NCBI GenBank assembly: GCA_002344125.1
Contig: DDTQ01000006.1
Coordinates: 311,652-375,651, forward strand
Direction: 5' to 3'
Origin: Ignavibacteria bacterium UBA2360
GTDB lineage: Bacteria; Bacteroidota; Ignavibacteria; Tepidaquicellales; OLB5
DNA: 64,000 nucleotides
The translations under genes were made by a program, and so were the position numbers. Shown here piece by piece: positions 25,466-35,509 of the stretch (position 1 is its first letter; every line of letters begins with the position of its first letter). The notes under the pieces were generated by a model that saw only the letters and a program-made list of their open reading frames with translations, had not been told where the DNA came from and searched no databases.

Positions 25466-26374
25466 ATGAAAAACAGCAGCACAAATGATAGCATCATTAC
25501 GGTCAATAAAGATGAGCTTTACAATAGTTCTTTTAAATATTGCGAGGATATCGCAAAAGGTCACTACGAAAATTTTCCTGTAGCATCACTCCTGCTTCCT
25601 AAGGATAAGCGAAAGTATGTTTACGCAATATATGCTTTTGCAAGAGCCGCGGATGATTTTGCCGATGAAGAAGGAATCGAAGGCGGAGCACCTAAGAGGC
25701 TTGCCCTGCTGGATGAATGGAACCAAAAGCTAAAGGATTGCTATAATGGCAAGGCATATGACCCCATTTTCATAGCTCTTGGCAAAACAGTACAAGATTG
25801 CAGGATCCCTATTAAGCCGCAGGAGGATCTTCTGAGTGCATTCAAACAGGATGTTGTTAAGAGCAGGTATAATACGTTTGATGAGGTGTTGGATTACTGC
25901 ACACGGTCAGCTAATCCGGTAGGCAGACTTGTATTGATGATATTCGGATGCCACGATGAAGAGTTCTTCAAATATTCAGATAAAATTTGCACTGCTCTTC
26001 AATTGACGAACTTCTGGCAGGATGTGGAGGTTGACCTTAGGAAAGACAGGATATATCTGCCTGAAGAGGATATTAAGCAATTCGGGTATTCATACAGGCA
26101 GCTTGAGATGAAACAGGATAACGAGAATTTCAGGGCACTGATGAAGTATGAAGCAGAAAGAACTCAAGCGATATTTGATGAAGGAAAGAAACTGATTGAA
26201 ATGACTGCCGGTAATGCAGATACCATGAAGCTTTCAAAGGAACTCAAATTAACATGGCTTGGCGGTACAACTATATTAGCGAAGTTAAAAGAAATAGACT
26301 ATAACGTTCTGAATCAACGACCCACAATTTCAGCGTTTGACAAATTGAGGATTTTTTTAGGTTCAAGATTTTAA
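25466..26374 (+). CDS. hpnC: Squalene/phytoene synthase family, HpnC-type
   Basis: 302 residues. The trans-isoprenyl synthase folds are marked by FARAADDFADEEG (first Asp-rich motif) and FWQDVEVDLRKDRIYLPEED (second). The N-terminal LLPKDKRKYVYAIYAFAR is typical. By position in an hpnC-hpnD-hpnE set it is hydroxysqualene synthase, converting presqualene diphosphate to hydroxysqualene. The following synthase, 125 bases downstream, is the HpnD candidate. Assignment between HpnC and HpnD rests on gene order and on the NFWQDV wording, which is common in HpnC. Confidence 0.85.
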   Translation: MKNSSTNDSIITVNKDELYNSSFKYCEDIAKGHYENFPVASLLLPKDKRKYVYAIYAFARAADDFADEEGIEGGAPKRLALLDEWNQKLKDCYNGKAYDPIFIALGKTVQDCRIPIKPQEDLLSAFKQDVVKSRYNTFDEVLDYCTRSANPVGRLVLMIFGCHDEEFFKYSDKICTALQLTNFWQDVEVDLRKDRIYLPEEDIKQFGYSYRQLEMKQDNENFRALMKYEAERTQAIFDEGKKLIEMTAGNADTMKLSKELKLTWLGGTTILAKLKEIDYNVLNQRPTISAFDKLRIFLGSRF

Positions 26375-26387
26375 GTAAAGCATGAAA

Positions 26388-26443
26388 CCTCACCCCCAGT
26401 CCCCTCTCCTTCGAGGAGAGGGGTGCCGATAGGCGGGGTGAGG
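26388..26443. repeat. Solo hairpin repeat (CCTCACCCC ... GGGGTGAGG)
   Basis: Outer arms CCTCACCCC and GGGGTGAGG flank an inner hairpin CCCCTCTCC-TTCGA-GGAGAGGGG in the hpnC-hpnD gap. It has the same nested design as the repeats flanking the DUF559 genes at 58.9-61.7 kb and may be a gene-less copy of that family. Confidence 0.75.
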
Positions 26444-26498
26444 TGTAAATAAGCAGAGCAAAGTTAGAATAATAATTTAAGCAATTAACACAATTAGA

Positions 26499-27341
26499 TT
26501 GTCAACAGAACACATCGAAATTACGCAATCAAGCAAAACGAATTTTTTATATTCGTTTTCACTGCTGCCAAAGGATAAGTACGAGGCTATTAACACAGTC
26601 TACGCCTTTTGCAGGCAAACAGATGACATTGTTGATAACGAAGCTGATTCCACCGAGCTCAAGTTTCGCAAAATACGTGAATGGAAAAATGAATTTGAAA
26701 AAGCCCTCAAAGGAACATCAAGCTACGCTCTGCTGAACCAGGTAACTAAGATCATAAGGAATTTTAACATCCCCGTTGAGCCGTTCTTTGAGCTCATAAA
26801 AGGTATGGAAGCGGACTTGCAGGTTTCGCGGTATAAAGATTTTAACACTTTATACCAGTATTGCTTCCGCGCAGCAGCTACTGTTGGCCTTATGTGCATC
26901 GAGATCTTCGGCTACAAGACCCAAAGCGCAAAGGAGTATGCAGTGAATCTTGGTATAGCTCTGCAATTAACAAATATATTAAGGGATGTTAAGTTCGACG
27001 CGCTCAACGGAAGAATATACATTCCCGAAGAGGATATGAAGAAATTTGGATATACTGAAGATGACCTGATGAATTTCAGGTACAATGAATCATTTGTGGA
27101 GTTGATGAAATATGAATGCAAACGTGCGCGTGATTACTTCGAAAAAGCAAACAACGCTTTCGCGAAGGAAGACCGCAAACAGCTTTTCCCTGCACGAATA
27201 ATGCAGAAGATCTATTTCAATATTCTGCAAAAAATTGAGAAGATGAATTACAATGTATTCCGCAAAAAAGCTAAGGTTTCAAAACTCAAAAAATTATATT
27301 ATACATTCGGGGTTTTTGTTAAGTATAAATTAGCATATTGA
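26499..27341 (+). CDS. hpnD: Presqualene diphosphate synthase, HpnD-type
   Basis: 280 residues from TTG. It contains LLPKDKYEAINTVYAFCRQT, the Asp-rich motif QTDDIVDNEAD and the second motif ILRDVKFDALNGRIYIPEED. In the HpnCDE route HpnD joins two farnesyl diphosphates to presqualene diphosphate. Its TGA overlaps the TTG start of hpnE (TTGA), a sign of translational coupling. Squalene-hopene cyclase is not in the window, so the final product, hopanoid or otherwise, cannot be read here. Confidence 0.85.
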   Translation: MSTEHIEITQSSKTNFLYSFSLLPKDKYEAINTVYAFCRQTDDIVDNEADSTELKFRKIREWKNEFEKALKGTSSYALLNQVTKIIRNFNIPVEPFFELIKGMEADLQVSRYKDFNTLYQYCFRAAATVGLMCIEIFGYKTQSAKEYAVNLGIALQLTNILRDVKFDALNGRIYIPEEDMKKFGYTEDDLMNFRYNESFVELMKYECKRARDYFEKANNAFAKEDRKQLFPARIMQKIYFNILQKIEKMNYNVFRKKAKVSKLKKLYYTFGVFVKYKLAY

Positions 27342-28654
27342 ACAGAAGTGTTTCAGTGATTGGCGGCGGTTTAGCGGGACTCTCCTCAGCAGTATTCCTT
27401 GCTGAAAAGGGTTATAAGGTCACTTTAATTGAAGTATCACCAAAGTTTGGCGGCAGAGTTTATTCGTTCTTTGACAAAGCATCCGGTTTACATATCGATA
27501 ACGGTCAGCATATACTGGCAAGCTGGTATCACAATACTTTTGATTACCTGAAAGTGATAGGTACTTACCACAAGTTGAGCTTCCAGAATCAGCTTGAAGT
27601 CATGTTTGCTGATGTTAGCGGGGTTCAATATTCGCTCAAAGCATCAAAGCTCCCTCCCCCCCTGCATCTGGCGGGCGGTATAATGGGATATAAAGCGCTG
27701 GGGTTAAGCGATAAGCTTTCAATTGTGAAACTTGTGAACAAGATCAAAAAGGGCAAGTATTCTGAATCAGACTTAAATAAAATGAATACAGATAAGCTCT
27801 TTGAGTTGAGTTCACAAACTGAAAAAGCAATTAATTACTTCTGGAAACCATTCATTATTGCTGTATTCAATGCGGAACCGGAAAATACATCAGCTAACAT
27901 GTTTTGCGATATCATAAGGCTGGGTTTCATAGAAAAAGGCGGTTCAGAGCTTGTTCTGCCAAAAGGATATTTAAGTGATATTTTCGTGAAGCCGGCAATA
28001 GAGTATCTAGATAGCAAAAAGTCAAAAGTATTAACCAGCTCAAAAATAAGCAGAATAGAGTTTAAAGATAACAGCGTAAGTGGATTAATACTTGAAGATA
28101 ACAGCATTATCAAAACCGATTTTTACATAAGCGCTGTACCGTTCTTTAATTTTAAAAATCTTTTTTTAAGCCGGGATTTCGCATCATATTTTGGGGATTT
28201 AAAGGAATTAACTTCCTCCCCTATTGTCAATATCCATTTAAAATTTGATAAGGATATTGCCGGAGTTCTACCCAATGATTTTGCAGGTATGCTTAGCACT
28301 ATATCACAGTGGGTGTTTAAGGTAACAGATTACCAGGTTTGCGTAGTAATAAGCAGCGCAGCTGCTGTTGCTGAAAAAACGAAGGAAGAAATCGCCAAGT
28401 TAGCGGAAAGTGAGCTAAAAATGTGCTTTCCGTGTCTAAAGGGCTTTAATGTAACTTCAGCTAGAGTGTTAAAAGAAATGAGAGCTACATTTGTGCCTGA
28501 TAAAGCTTCACTAAACAGCAGGCCCGGCACTAAGACATCCGTTTCAAACCTGTTATTAGCGGGAGACTGGACAGATACCGGACTGCCTGCAACAATCGAA
28601 GGAGCAGTAAAGAGCGGAAAAACCGCAGCAAACGAAATATTGAAGCTGAATTGA
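27338..28654 (+). CDS. hpnE: FAD-dependent squalene-forming oxidoreductase, HpnE-type
   Basis: 438 residues, start TTG overlapping the hpnD stop. The Rossmann FAD motif is VIGGGLAGLSSAVFLAEKGY with the following GGRVYSF, and the C-terminal FAD block is LLAGDWTDTGLPATIEGAV. It belongs to the amine oxidase/phytoene desaturase-like family. HpnE reduces hydroxysqualene to squalene. It completes the three-gene squalene module. Confidence 0.9.
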   Translation: MNRSVSVIGGGLAGLSSAVFLAEKGYKVTLIEVSPKFGGRVYSFFDKASGLHIDNGQHILASWYHNTFDYLKVIGTYHKLSFQNQLEVMFADVSGVQYSLKASKLPPPLHLAGGIMGYKALGLSDKLSIVKLVNKIKKGKYSESDLNKMNTDKLFELSSQTEKAINYFWKPFIIAVFNAEPENTSANMFCDIIRLGFIEKGGSELVLPKGYLSDIFVKPAIEYLDSKKSKVLTSSKISRIEFKDNSVSGLILEDNSIIKTDFYISAVPFFNFKNLFLSRDFASYFGDLKELTSSPIVNIHLKFDKDIAGVLPNDFAGMLSTISQWVFKVTDYQVCVVISSAAAVAEKTKEEIAKLAESELKMCFPCLKGFNVTSARVLKEMRATFVPDKASLNSRPGTKTSVSNLLLAGDWTDTGLPATIEGAVKSGKTAANEILKLN

Positions 28655-28724
28655 ATAATAAGTTTGAAGTTAGTAAAAGTATAAAATAAATCAACCAAAA
28701 AATACCTAAAGGAAGGGTAAAACT

Positions 28725-30530
28725 ATGGGACATCAAAATCAAAACGAAGATACAAACGTGGTAAGTGCTCCGGTTGGTATCAGTTTGAAAAAATCGGAGA
28801 GCAAAGAAGCTGAAATTCAGCGCCTGCTGCTTGAAGAAAGAATGCGTCTTGAAAAGGAATACGGCGTTGAAGCTAAGCGTATCGATCATTTTAAAAGACC
28901 GCTGGAAAACACATTCACAAAAGATCAGCGCGCCAATACAACAATATTATTTGGCGGGTTAACATGGAAACATGAGAAGCTTATAAAAGGCGTTCTCCAG
29001 GGACTTGGTTACAAGGCCAGTGAAATTCCAACACCAAGTAAAAAAGCCTTCCAGTTAGGCAAAGAATACGGTAACAACGGACAGTGCAATCCGACATACT
29101 TTACCGTTGGTAATCTTGTGGAATACCTGCAGGATCTTGAAAAATCAGGCTTAACAAAAGAACAGATAATTAACGATTATGTATTTTTCACAGCGGGCGC
29201 ATGCGGCCCATGCCGTTTTGGTATGTATGAAGCAGAATACCGCCTCGCATTACGTAATTCAGGCTTTGAGGGTTTCAGGGTACTCATATTCCAGCAGACC
29301 GGCGGATTAGAGCAGGATGAAATGGAAGCCGGACTCGAAATGAACCTCGATTTCTTCCTCGGAATACTGAACGCCATGAATATCGGAGATATTCTTAATG
29401 ATGTTGCATACCAGATCAGACCATTCGAAGTAAATGCCGGCGAAACCGATAAGGTTCTTGCTGAATGTATGGATATGATGTATGAAAGAATGAAAGGCAA
29501 GAGATATTTCGACTTCAATACGAAAATGGGTTCATTCTTAAGCAAGTTACCGGGCTCAAACTACGTTCAGCGTTTTGTTGACCAGGTTATGAGCGATTAC
29601 TACATTGAAACGCTTACAGAAATTCAGGCAAAGTTCAACGAAGTTAAAGTTGATAGAACCCGTGTAAAACCTATTTGTAAGGTAACCGGTGAATTCTGGG
29701 CACAGACAACTGAAGGAGACGGAAATTTCAATATGTTCCCCTTCCTCGAAAGAGAAGGCGCGCAGCTGCTGGTAGAGCCAATCGCAACCTGGATCTTATA
29801 CATGCTTCACCAGGCTAAGAATATGTACCACGACAGAAAAGGTATAAAAGAAGGTGAAGAACAACCGAAATCATTCCAGGTACTTAAAAAATTAAAGAAC
29901 CTGACTGATTACAAAAGAACAGTGACAATTCTTTCAATTGCGGAAAGCGTGTTTGACCGTGAATACAACAGGATCAGAAAAGTATTCAAAGGAATGCCGC
30001 ATGAACTGGCTAACCAGCTTGAAATGCAGAGACTGGGTCATCCATTCTACAATTCCAGGGTTGAAGGCGGCGAGGGTCACCTTGAAATTGCAAAGAACAT
30101 TTACTACGTAAACAAAGATCTTTGTCACATGGTGCTTTCACTTAAACCGTTCGGTTGTATGCCTTCAACACAGTCTGATGGTGTGCAGTCAGCGGTAACA
30201 TCAATGTTCAAAGATATGATATTCATCCCGATCGAAACATCAGGAGAAGGCGATGTAAACGCTCATTCAAGGGTTCAGATGGCCCTTGGCGAAGCTAAAG
30301 CAAAAGCCAAACTTGAATTCAAGAAATGTCTTGATGAAACCGGTTACTCAATAGAAGAGATAAAGGCTTATGTTGAAGCTAACAATGAGTTACAGAGACC
30401 GTTCTATGATTTCGGACACAAAAAAGGAGTAATTGGAGTTGCGGCTAATTTCGTAATTCATGTTTCTGAAAGAATGAAAAGGGACGGAATTAAATCAGTT
30501 ACATCAAAAGCAGAAACTGCTAACGTTTAA
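28725..30530 (+). CDS. 2-hydroxyacyl-CoA dehydratase (HgdB/FldBC-like) component
   Basis: 601 residues. It has the D-component pattern of the 2-hydroxyacyl-CoA dehydratase/benzoyl-CoA reductase family, with cysteine-containing blocks NNGQCNPTYFTVGNLVEY, FFTAGACGPCRFGMYEAEYR and LKPFGCMPSTQSDGVQSAVT, which could ligate an Fe-S or double-cubane cluster. The first ~60 residues are polar and unrelated. A good ribosome site (GGAAGG) precedes the ATG. It belongs with the activase at 31773 and so probably performs an ATP-driven low-potential reduction. The substrate is unknown; such stand-alone pairs are widespread and not well characterised. Confidence 0.85.
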   Translation: MGHQNQNEDTNVVSAPVGISLKKSESKEAEIQRLLLEERMRLEKEYGVEAKRIDHFKRPLENTFTKDQRANTTILFGGLTWKHEKLIKGVLQGLGYKASEIPTPSKKAFQLGKEYGNNGQCNPTYFTVGNLVEYLQDLEKSGLTKEQIINDYVFFTAGACGPCRFGMYEAEYRLALRNSGFEGFRVLIFQQTGGLEQDEMEAGLEMNLDFFLGILNAMNIGDILNDVAYQIRPFEVNAGETDKVLAECMDMMYERMKGKRYFDFNTKMGSFLSKLPGSNYVQRFVDQVMSDYYIETLTEIQAKFNEVKVDRTRVKPICKVTGEFWAQTTEGDGNFNMFPFLEREGAQLLVEPIATWILYMLHQAKNMYHDRKGIKEGEEQPKSFQVLKKLKNLTDYKRTVTILSIAESVFDREYNRIRKVFKGMPHELANQLEMQRLGHPFYNSRVEGGEGHLEIAKNIYYVNKDLCHMVLSLKPFGCMPSTQSDGVQSAVTSMFKDMIFIPIETSGEGDVNAHSRVQMALGEAKAKAKLEFKKCLDETGYSIEEIKAYVEANNELQRPFYDFGHKKGVIGVAANFVIHVSERMKRDGIKSVTSKAETANV

Positions 30531-30541
30531 AACAGATATAA

Positions 30542-31762
30542 TTGATAAAAACAAAAGTAAATATTTCGGTCATTACTTTGTTGCTGACAATCAGTACTGT
30601 TAGCTCACAGTGGAGCCATATAACTACATTACCTGTTAATAAAATCAGTTCTATTAAGTTTTTTACTGAAGATCTTGGTTTTATTTGCGGTGGTGGTGTA
30701 TGGAAAACTACAGATGGCGGACACAATTGGTCCCAGATATTTTCAGCAGGAGCAAACTCATTCTGTTTTATTGATTCATTGAATGGTTTTGTCAGTGGTA
30801 ATCCTGCCAGAATATACAAAACTACAAATGGTGGTTTGAACTGGGATACAACTATACTGACCAGTGGTTTTTCCGGGGTAGATGCTATTGGTTTTTTCAA
30901 CAGTAATACAGGAATTTCTGTTGGTTTTAATGGAATAATTAACCGAACTAGTAATTCAGGAAATACCTGGTATCGCCATGATACCGTTTACTTCCAGGAA
31001 CAATCTTCAGTTTCATTACTTCCTGGCGGTAGCGGTTGGATTGCAGGCGGAGCTCCTTATGAGTTAATAAAAAGAGTCGTTAATTATGGTACTTCCTGGT
31101 CTTACCAGAGCCCGGGTGCTATTGGTGGCTTAAATGGTGTACATGCTTTGAATGAAAATATTGTTTATGTTTGCGGACATTCAGGCGTAATCAGACGAAC
31201 CACCAATGGCGGGACAAACTGGACGAAACTTGACAGTTTGACTTCCAGAAGACTGAATGCAGTTTACTTTTCAAATACTACTTCTGGAAACATTGTGGGT
31301 GAAGTTGGAACAATACTCCGGACAACAAATTCCGGTGTAAATTGGTTCTTACAGAGCTCTCCAACAACCAATAGCTTGTATTCTGTATTTTATATAAATA
31401 ATGAAACAGGATGGATTGGTGGGAATAATGGTGTTCTATTAAAAACTACCAATGGGGGCGGAATTACCGCTATAAATGAAATAACTAATTATCAACCTGA
31501 CCAATATGAGTTATTTCAGAACTATCCTAATCCGTTTAATCCAAATACTATAATAAAATTCTCTTTATTCAAAGCCGGTGACGTATCAATTACTATTTTT
31601 AGCAGCACCGGTGAGGAAGTATGGAGATATATTAATAATAAATTGAATCAGGGAACATATGAAATTGAATGGAATGCCGAATCACACGCGAGCGGATTAT
31701 ATTTCTATACTTTGAAAACCAATGATATTTTATTAACTAAAAAGATGATCTTAATTAAATAA
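30542..31762 (+). CDS. Secreted YCF48-like beta-propeller with T9SS sorting domain
   Basis: 406 residues from TTG at 30542. Signal peptide 1-22 (ending VSSQ). Propeller turns recur: TTDGGHNW, TTNGGLNW, TSNSGNTW, TTNGGTNW, TTNSGVNW. Residues about 325-406 form the T9SS domain (NYPNPFNPNTIIKF ... ASGLYFYTL ... KKMILIK). It sits 11 bases after the dehydratase-like gene and 10 bases before the activase gene, so it is apparently co-transcribed with a cytoplasmic Fe-S enzyme system. Its own base use is more AT-rich than the flanking genes by eye, suggesting later insertion. Confidence 0.8.
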   Translation: MIKTKVNISVITLLLTISTVSSQWSHITTLPVNKISSIKFFTEDLGFICGGGVWKTTDGGHNWSQIFSAGANSFCFIDSLNGFVSGNPARIYKTTNGGLNWDTTILTSGFSGVDAIGFFNSNTGISVGFNGIINRTSNSGNTWYRHDTVYFQEQSSVSLLPGGSGWIAGGAPYELIKRVVNYGTSWSYQSPGAIGGLNGVHALNENIVYVCGHSGVIRRTTNGGTNWTKLDSLTSRRLNAVYFSNTTSGNIVGEVGTILRTTNSGVNWFLQSSPTTNSLYSVFYINNETGWIGGNNGVLLKTTNGGGITAINEITNYQPDQYELFQNYPNPFNPNTIIKFSLFKAGDVSITIFSSTGEEVWRYINNKLNQGTYEIEWNAESHASGLYFYTLKTNDILLTKKMILIK

Positions 31763-31772
31763 CAAGTTTATT

Positions 31773-34700
31773 ATGACAAATCAAACTAATAATAGCGGTA
31801 AATCACCACTCTACATCGGTTTCGATGTCGGTTCAACAACTGTTAAAGCTGTTGTAATGGATATTGATTCTGATAAGATACTGTGGTCCGATTACCAGCG
31901 CCACGATACCAAGCAGCCTGAAAAATCACTGGAACTGCTTAAGGCTATAGAAGATAAACTGGGCAAAGATGCCCTTGAAGGCGCTAGAATATTCATAACC
32001 GGTTCCGGCGGCAGCAATATCGGAAGGTTCCTCGGCGCAAAGTTCGTACAGGAAGTGAATGCAGTATCGCTTGCGGTAGAAAAATTCTACCCCAAGACAC
32101 TTTCTGTTATTGAATTGGGCGGTCAGGATGCGAAGATAATTGTTTTCAAAGAAGACCCTGAAACCGGCAAAAAGAAAAAGATCCCTTCAATGAACGATAA
32201 ATGTGCCGGAGGTACAGGAGCGGTAATTGATAAGATCAATGCAAAGCTTAAAATTCCCGCTGCAGAGCTGTGCAATATGGGTTATTACGGATTGAAGCTC
32301 CACCCTGTTGCAGGTAAATGCGGTGTGTTTGCTGAAACTGATATCAACGGTCTGCAGAAATCCGGCGTACCGGCTGATGAGCTCATGGCTAGTCTTTTTG
32401 AATCTATCATCCAGCAGAATATGTCTGTGTTAACACGCGGTCATACATTAAAACCCGAAGTATTGCTTTTGGGCGGACCCAATTGTTATATAAAGGGTAT
32501 GATGGATTGCTGGAGGGCAAACATTCCCAAAATGTGGGATGAAAGAAACGTGCCTTATGATAAAACCGTTCCGATTGAAGAACTCATCAGGGTACCCGAT
32601 AACGCGCAGTATTTTGCGGCCATTGGCGCAATTGAATACGGCAAAGAAGAAGAACTGGAAATTGGCAGATACAAAGGCTATGCTGATCTTGAGTATTATA
32701 TCAATGTAGGCAGAGCCGAAGAAAAGAAAAAGCTTATGAAACTCTCAGGCGGCGGCGGTCTGTATAAGGATGAAGCTGAGCTTGATACATTCAAAGATAA
32801 ATACAAGATCCCAAAATTCACTCCGGCCACATTCAAACCGGGTGAAGTTGTTAAGGGCTTTATCGGACTCGACGGCGGTTCAACATCAACAAAAGCCGCG
32901 CTCATTTCTATGGATAAGCAGGTGCTTGTTAAAGCTTACCAGCTTTCTAAAGGTAACCCCATTGAAGATACTGTTGATATTCTGCAGGCTATCCACGACC
33001 AGGTAAAAGCACAGGGCGCAACCCTTGAAATACTTGGGATAGGAACAACAGGATACGCAAAGGATATTTTGAAAGATGTATTACATGGCGATGTTGCACT
33101 GGTTGAAACAGTTGCTCACACTCAGGCAGCTCTTCACTTCTACCCCGATACTGATGTGATTGTTGATGTAGGCGGTCAGGATATTAAATTAATTATATTG
33201 GATCAGGGCCGTGTTACTGACTTCAAGCTGAACACACAGTGTTCTGCCGGTAACGGTTACTTCCTGCAGTCAACTGCTCAGGGCTTTGGATATGCTGTAG
33301 AGGATTTCGCTGATGTAGCGTTTTCTGCAAAACAGTATCCAACCTTCGGTTATGGCTGCGCCGTGTTTATGCAGTCTGATATCGTTGACTTCCAGAGACA
33401 GGGCTGGAAACCTGAAGAAATTATGGCCGGACTTGCAAACGTACTGCCAAAGAACATCTGGCTTTACGTTTCTCAGATACCGAACCTTGCAAAACTTGGA
33501 GAGAATTTCGTACTCCAGGGCGGCACTCAGCATAATCTTGCGGCAGTAAAAACACAGGTTGATTTTATAACCGAAAGATTTAAAGGCAGCGGAATTGATC
33601 CAAACGTGTTTGTTCACAAACACACCGGCGAAGCCGGTGCAATTGGCTGCGGAATTGAAGCTGCAAGGCTTTACGATAACGGTATGAGAACACAGTTCAT
33701 TGGTCTTGAAAAAGTAGCCAAGATCGTATTCAAAACAACCAGAAATGAATCGACACGCTGTTACTTCTGCAAGAATAAATGTTTGAGAACATTTATTGAT
33801 GTAGCAACCGATGAAAAAGCTATTCCGTACGTAAAGGATGAATCAATCGAACTTCCGAAAGAAAAGATAGTTAACCCTGATTCAAAAGTACCGCTCGTTG
33901 ATGGAACTCAGAGACTTATTATCGCAACCTGCGAAAAAGGCACTGTTGAAGATTTGAGCTCAATGAAAGACATCAAAAAAGGATTAGACGCTATTAAAGA
34001 TATCACTCCAAACCTGGTTGAACATGCCGCAGTTGAAGTATGGAAATCACAGGAGCCCAAAAAAGTCATGGATGAAGTTCCGGTTCTTTCAAAGATAGAG
34101 GAACTGAAAATGAAATTTGATAAAAAGGCTAAGGAAGATTTCGATAAACGCGTTGAGTTGATGAAAAACAGGAACAAGGTTGTTATTGCCATTCCAAGGG
34201 TGCTTAATATGTACGCGCACACACCGTTTTTCACCGGTTATTTTGAAGCACTTGGTGTAAATCCGGGGAACATCATATTTTCAGAATACACAAGTGAGGA
34301 ATTATACAAGGAAGGTGCCAAACGCGGAGCAATTGATCCGTGCTTCCCTTCGAAGGTCGGAATTCCGCATTTGCACAACCTGATCTACAAGATCCACAAA
34401 AAGAAAAAGATAAATTATATCTTCCTCCCTATTGTAGATACGATACCCTCTGATCTCATTTATGCTCAGCAGCATCACGCATGTCCTACGGTTACAGCAA
34501 CCGCAGAAGCTGCCAAGGCTGCATTCATTAAGGAAAGCGATATCTTTAAGGAAAACGGAATAGAATATGTTAATACATATTTATATATGACCGAAAAGAA
34601 GCTTTGCGCAAAACAGATGTTTGATGAATGGGCACCTAAACTGGGCTTAAGCAAAGAAGAAAATGACCGGGCTATTGATGAAGCATACGCCGCACTTGAC

Positions 34701-35459
34701 AGATACACCAATAACATGAGAAAACATGCCCGCGAAGCGCTTGAACAGCTTGAAAAAGATAACAAGATCGGGATAGTTGTACTTGCAAGACCGTACCACA
34801 ATGATCCCGGTATGAATCATGAAATACTCGAGGAGTTCCAGAAACTTGGCTACCCTGTATTTAACCAGGATTCACTCCCAACAGATGAGGATATACTGGA
34901 AAGACTGTTTGGCGATGAGGTTAAAGCAGGCCTGATAAAAGGCGGTATGGATGTTGGCGATGTTTGGAAGAATTCTTACAGTGAAAATACCACCAGAAAG
35001 GTATGGGCAGCTAAATATACAGCACGGCATCCAAATCTGGTTGCGCTGGAACTTTCTTCATTCAAATGCGGACATGACGCCCCTATCTATACCGTTGTGG
35101 AAGAAATAGTATCCGATAGCGGAACGCCGTACTTCTCATTCAAAGATATTGATGAGAATAAACCAACCGGCTCAATCAAGATACGAGTGGAGACTATCCA
35201 CTACTTCCTGAAACGTTACAGGGAAGATATGATAGTTAAGGATAAGAAAATACTTACTATTGAAGAAAAGATGAAAGAGTTTGAAGAGAAAATAAGAAAA
35301 CAGTATGAATTGCAGGAAAAACTTGATGTTATACATAAACAACAGGGAACCGGCAAGTATCATAACGGTAGTCTTAATTCAAATGCTATAGAAATTGATA
35401 TGAGTAAGGTAAAGAAGGCTAAAACCGAGGAACCTCAGCATGAACACGCTGAAGCATAG
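31773..35459 (+). CDS. Large acyl-CoA dehydratase activase (two BadF/BadG ATPase domains plus DUF2229)
   Basis: 1228 residues. Two tandem ASKHA ATPase domains are present: GFDVGSTTVKAVVMD at about 13, with cluster cysteines in NDKCAGGTGA and GKCGVFAETD; then GLDGGSTSTKAALIS at about 366, with NTQCSAGNGYF and YGCAVFMQSDI. A CxxCxxxC block follows (RCYFCKNKCLRTF), then a DUF2229/HgdB-like half (PCFPSKVGIPHLHNL, ARPYHNDPGMNHEI, FKCGHDAPIYTVVE) and a coiled-coil charged tail. In the family the dimeric ATPase transfers an electron from its 4Fe-4S cluster to the dehydratase. The partner is the HgdB-like protein encoded at 28725. The enzyme reaction is unknown. Confidence 0.85.
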   Translation: MTNQTNNSGKSPLYIGFDVGSTTVKAVVMDIDSDKILWSDYQRHDTKQPEKSLELLKAIEDKLGKDALEGARIFITGSGGSNIGRFLGAKFVQEVNAVSLAVEKFYPKTLSVIELGGQDAKIIVFKEDPETGKKKKIPSMNDKCAGGTGAVIDKINAKLKIPAAELCNMGYYGLKLHPVAGKCGVFAETDINGLQKSGVPADELMASLFESIIQQNMSVLTRGHTLKPEVLLLGGPNCYIKGMMDCWRANIPKMWDERNVPYDKTVPIEELIRVPDNAQYFAAIGAIEYGKEEELEIGRYKGYADLEYYINVGRAEEKKKLMKLSGGGGLYKDEAELDTFKDKYKIPKFTPATFKPGEVVKGFIGLDGGSTSTKAALISMDKQVLVKAYQLSKGNPIEDTVDILQAIHDQVKAQGATLEILGIGTTGYAKDILKDVLHGDVALVETVAHTQAALHFYPDTDVIVDVGGQDIKLIILDQGRVTDFKLNTQCSAGNGYFLQSTAQGFGYAVEDFADVAFSAKQYPTFGYGCAVFMQSDIVDFQRQGWKPEEIMAGLANVLPKNIWLYVSQIPNLAKLGENFVLQGGTQHNLAAVKTQVDFITERFKGSGIDPNVFVHKHTGEAGAIGCGIEAARLYDNGMRTQFIGLEKVAKIVFKTTRNESTRCYFCKNKCLRTFIDVATDEKAIPYVKDESIELPKEKIVNPDSKVPLVDGTQRLIIATCEKGTVEDLSSMKDIKKGLDAIKDITPNLVEHAAVEVWKSQEPKKVMDEVPVLSKIEELKMKFDKKAKEDFDKRVELMKNRNKVVIAIPRVLNMYAHTPFFTGYFEALGVNPGNIIFSEYTSEELYKEGAKRGAIDPCFPSKVGIPHLHNLIYKIHKKKKINYIFLPIVDTIPSDLIYAQQHHACPTVTATAEAAKAAFIKESDIFKENGIEYVNTYLYMTEKKLCAKQMFDEWAPKLGLSKEENDRAIDEAYAALDRYTNNMRKHAREALEQLEKDNKIGIVVLARPYHNDPGMNHEILEEFQKLGYPVFNQDSLPTDEDILERLFGDEVKAGLIKGGMDVGDVWKNSYSENTTRKVWAAKYTARHPNLVALELSSFKCGHDAPIYTVVEEIVSDSGTPYFSFKDIDENKPTGSIKIRVETIHYFLKRYREDMIVKDKKILTIEEKMKEFEEKIRKQYELQEKLDVIHKQQGTGKYHNGSLNSNAIEIDMSKVKKAKTEEPQHEHAEA

Positions 35460-35479
35460 ATGAAGTTACTCGTCAAATT

Positions 35480-35509
35480 AAAGCCGGTTAATTTTTAACC
35501 GGCTTTTTT
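35480..35509. terminator. Bidirectional terminator between convergent genes
   Basis: AAGCCGGTTAA / TTAACCGGCTT with a short T loop and T run lies just after the activase gene. Its right edge overlaps the TAA of the convergent GT39-like gene (35508), so it can stop both transcripts. Confidence 0.85.
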
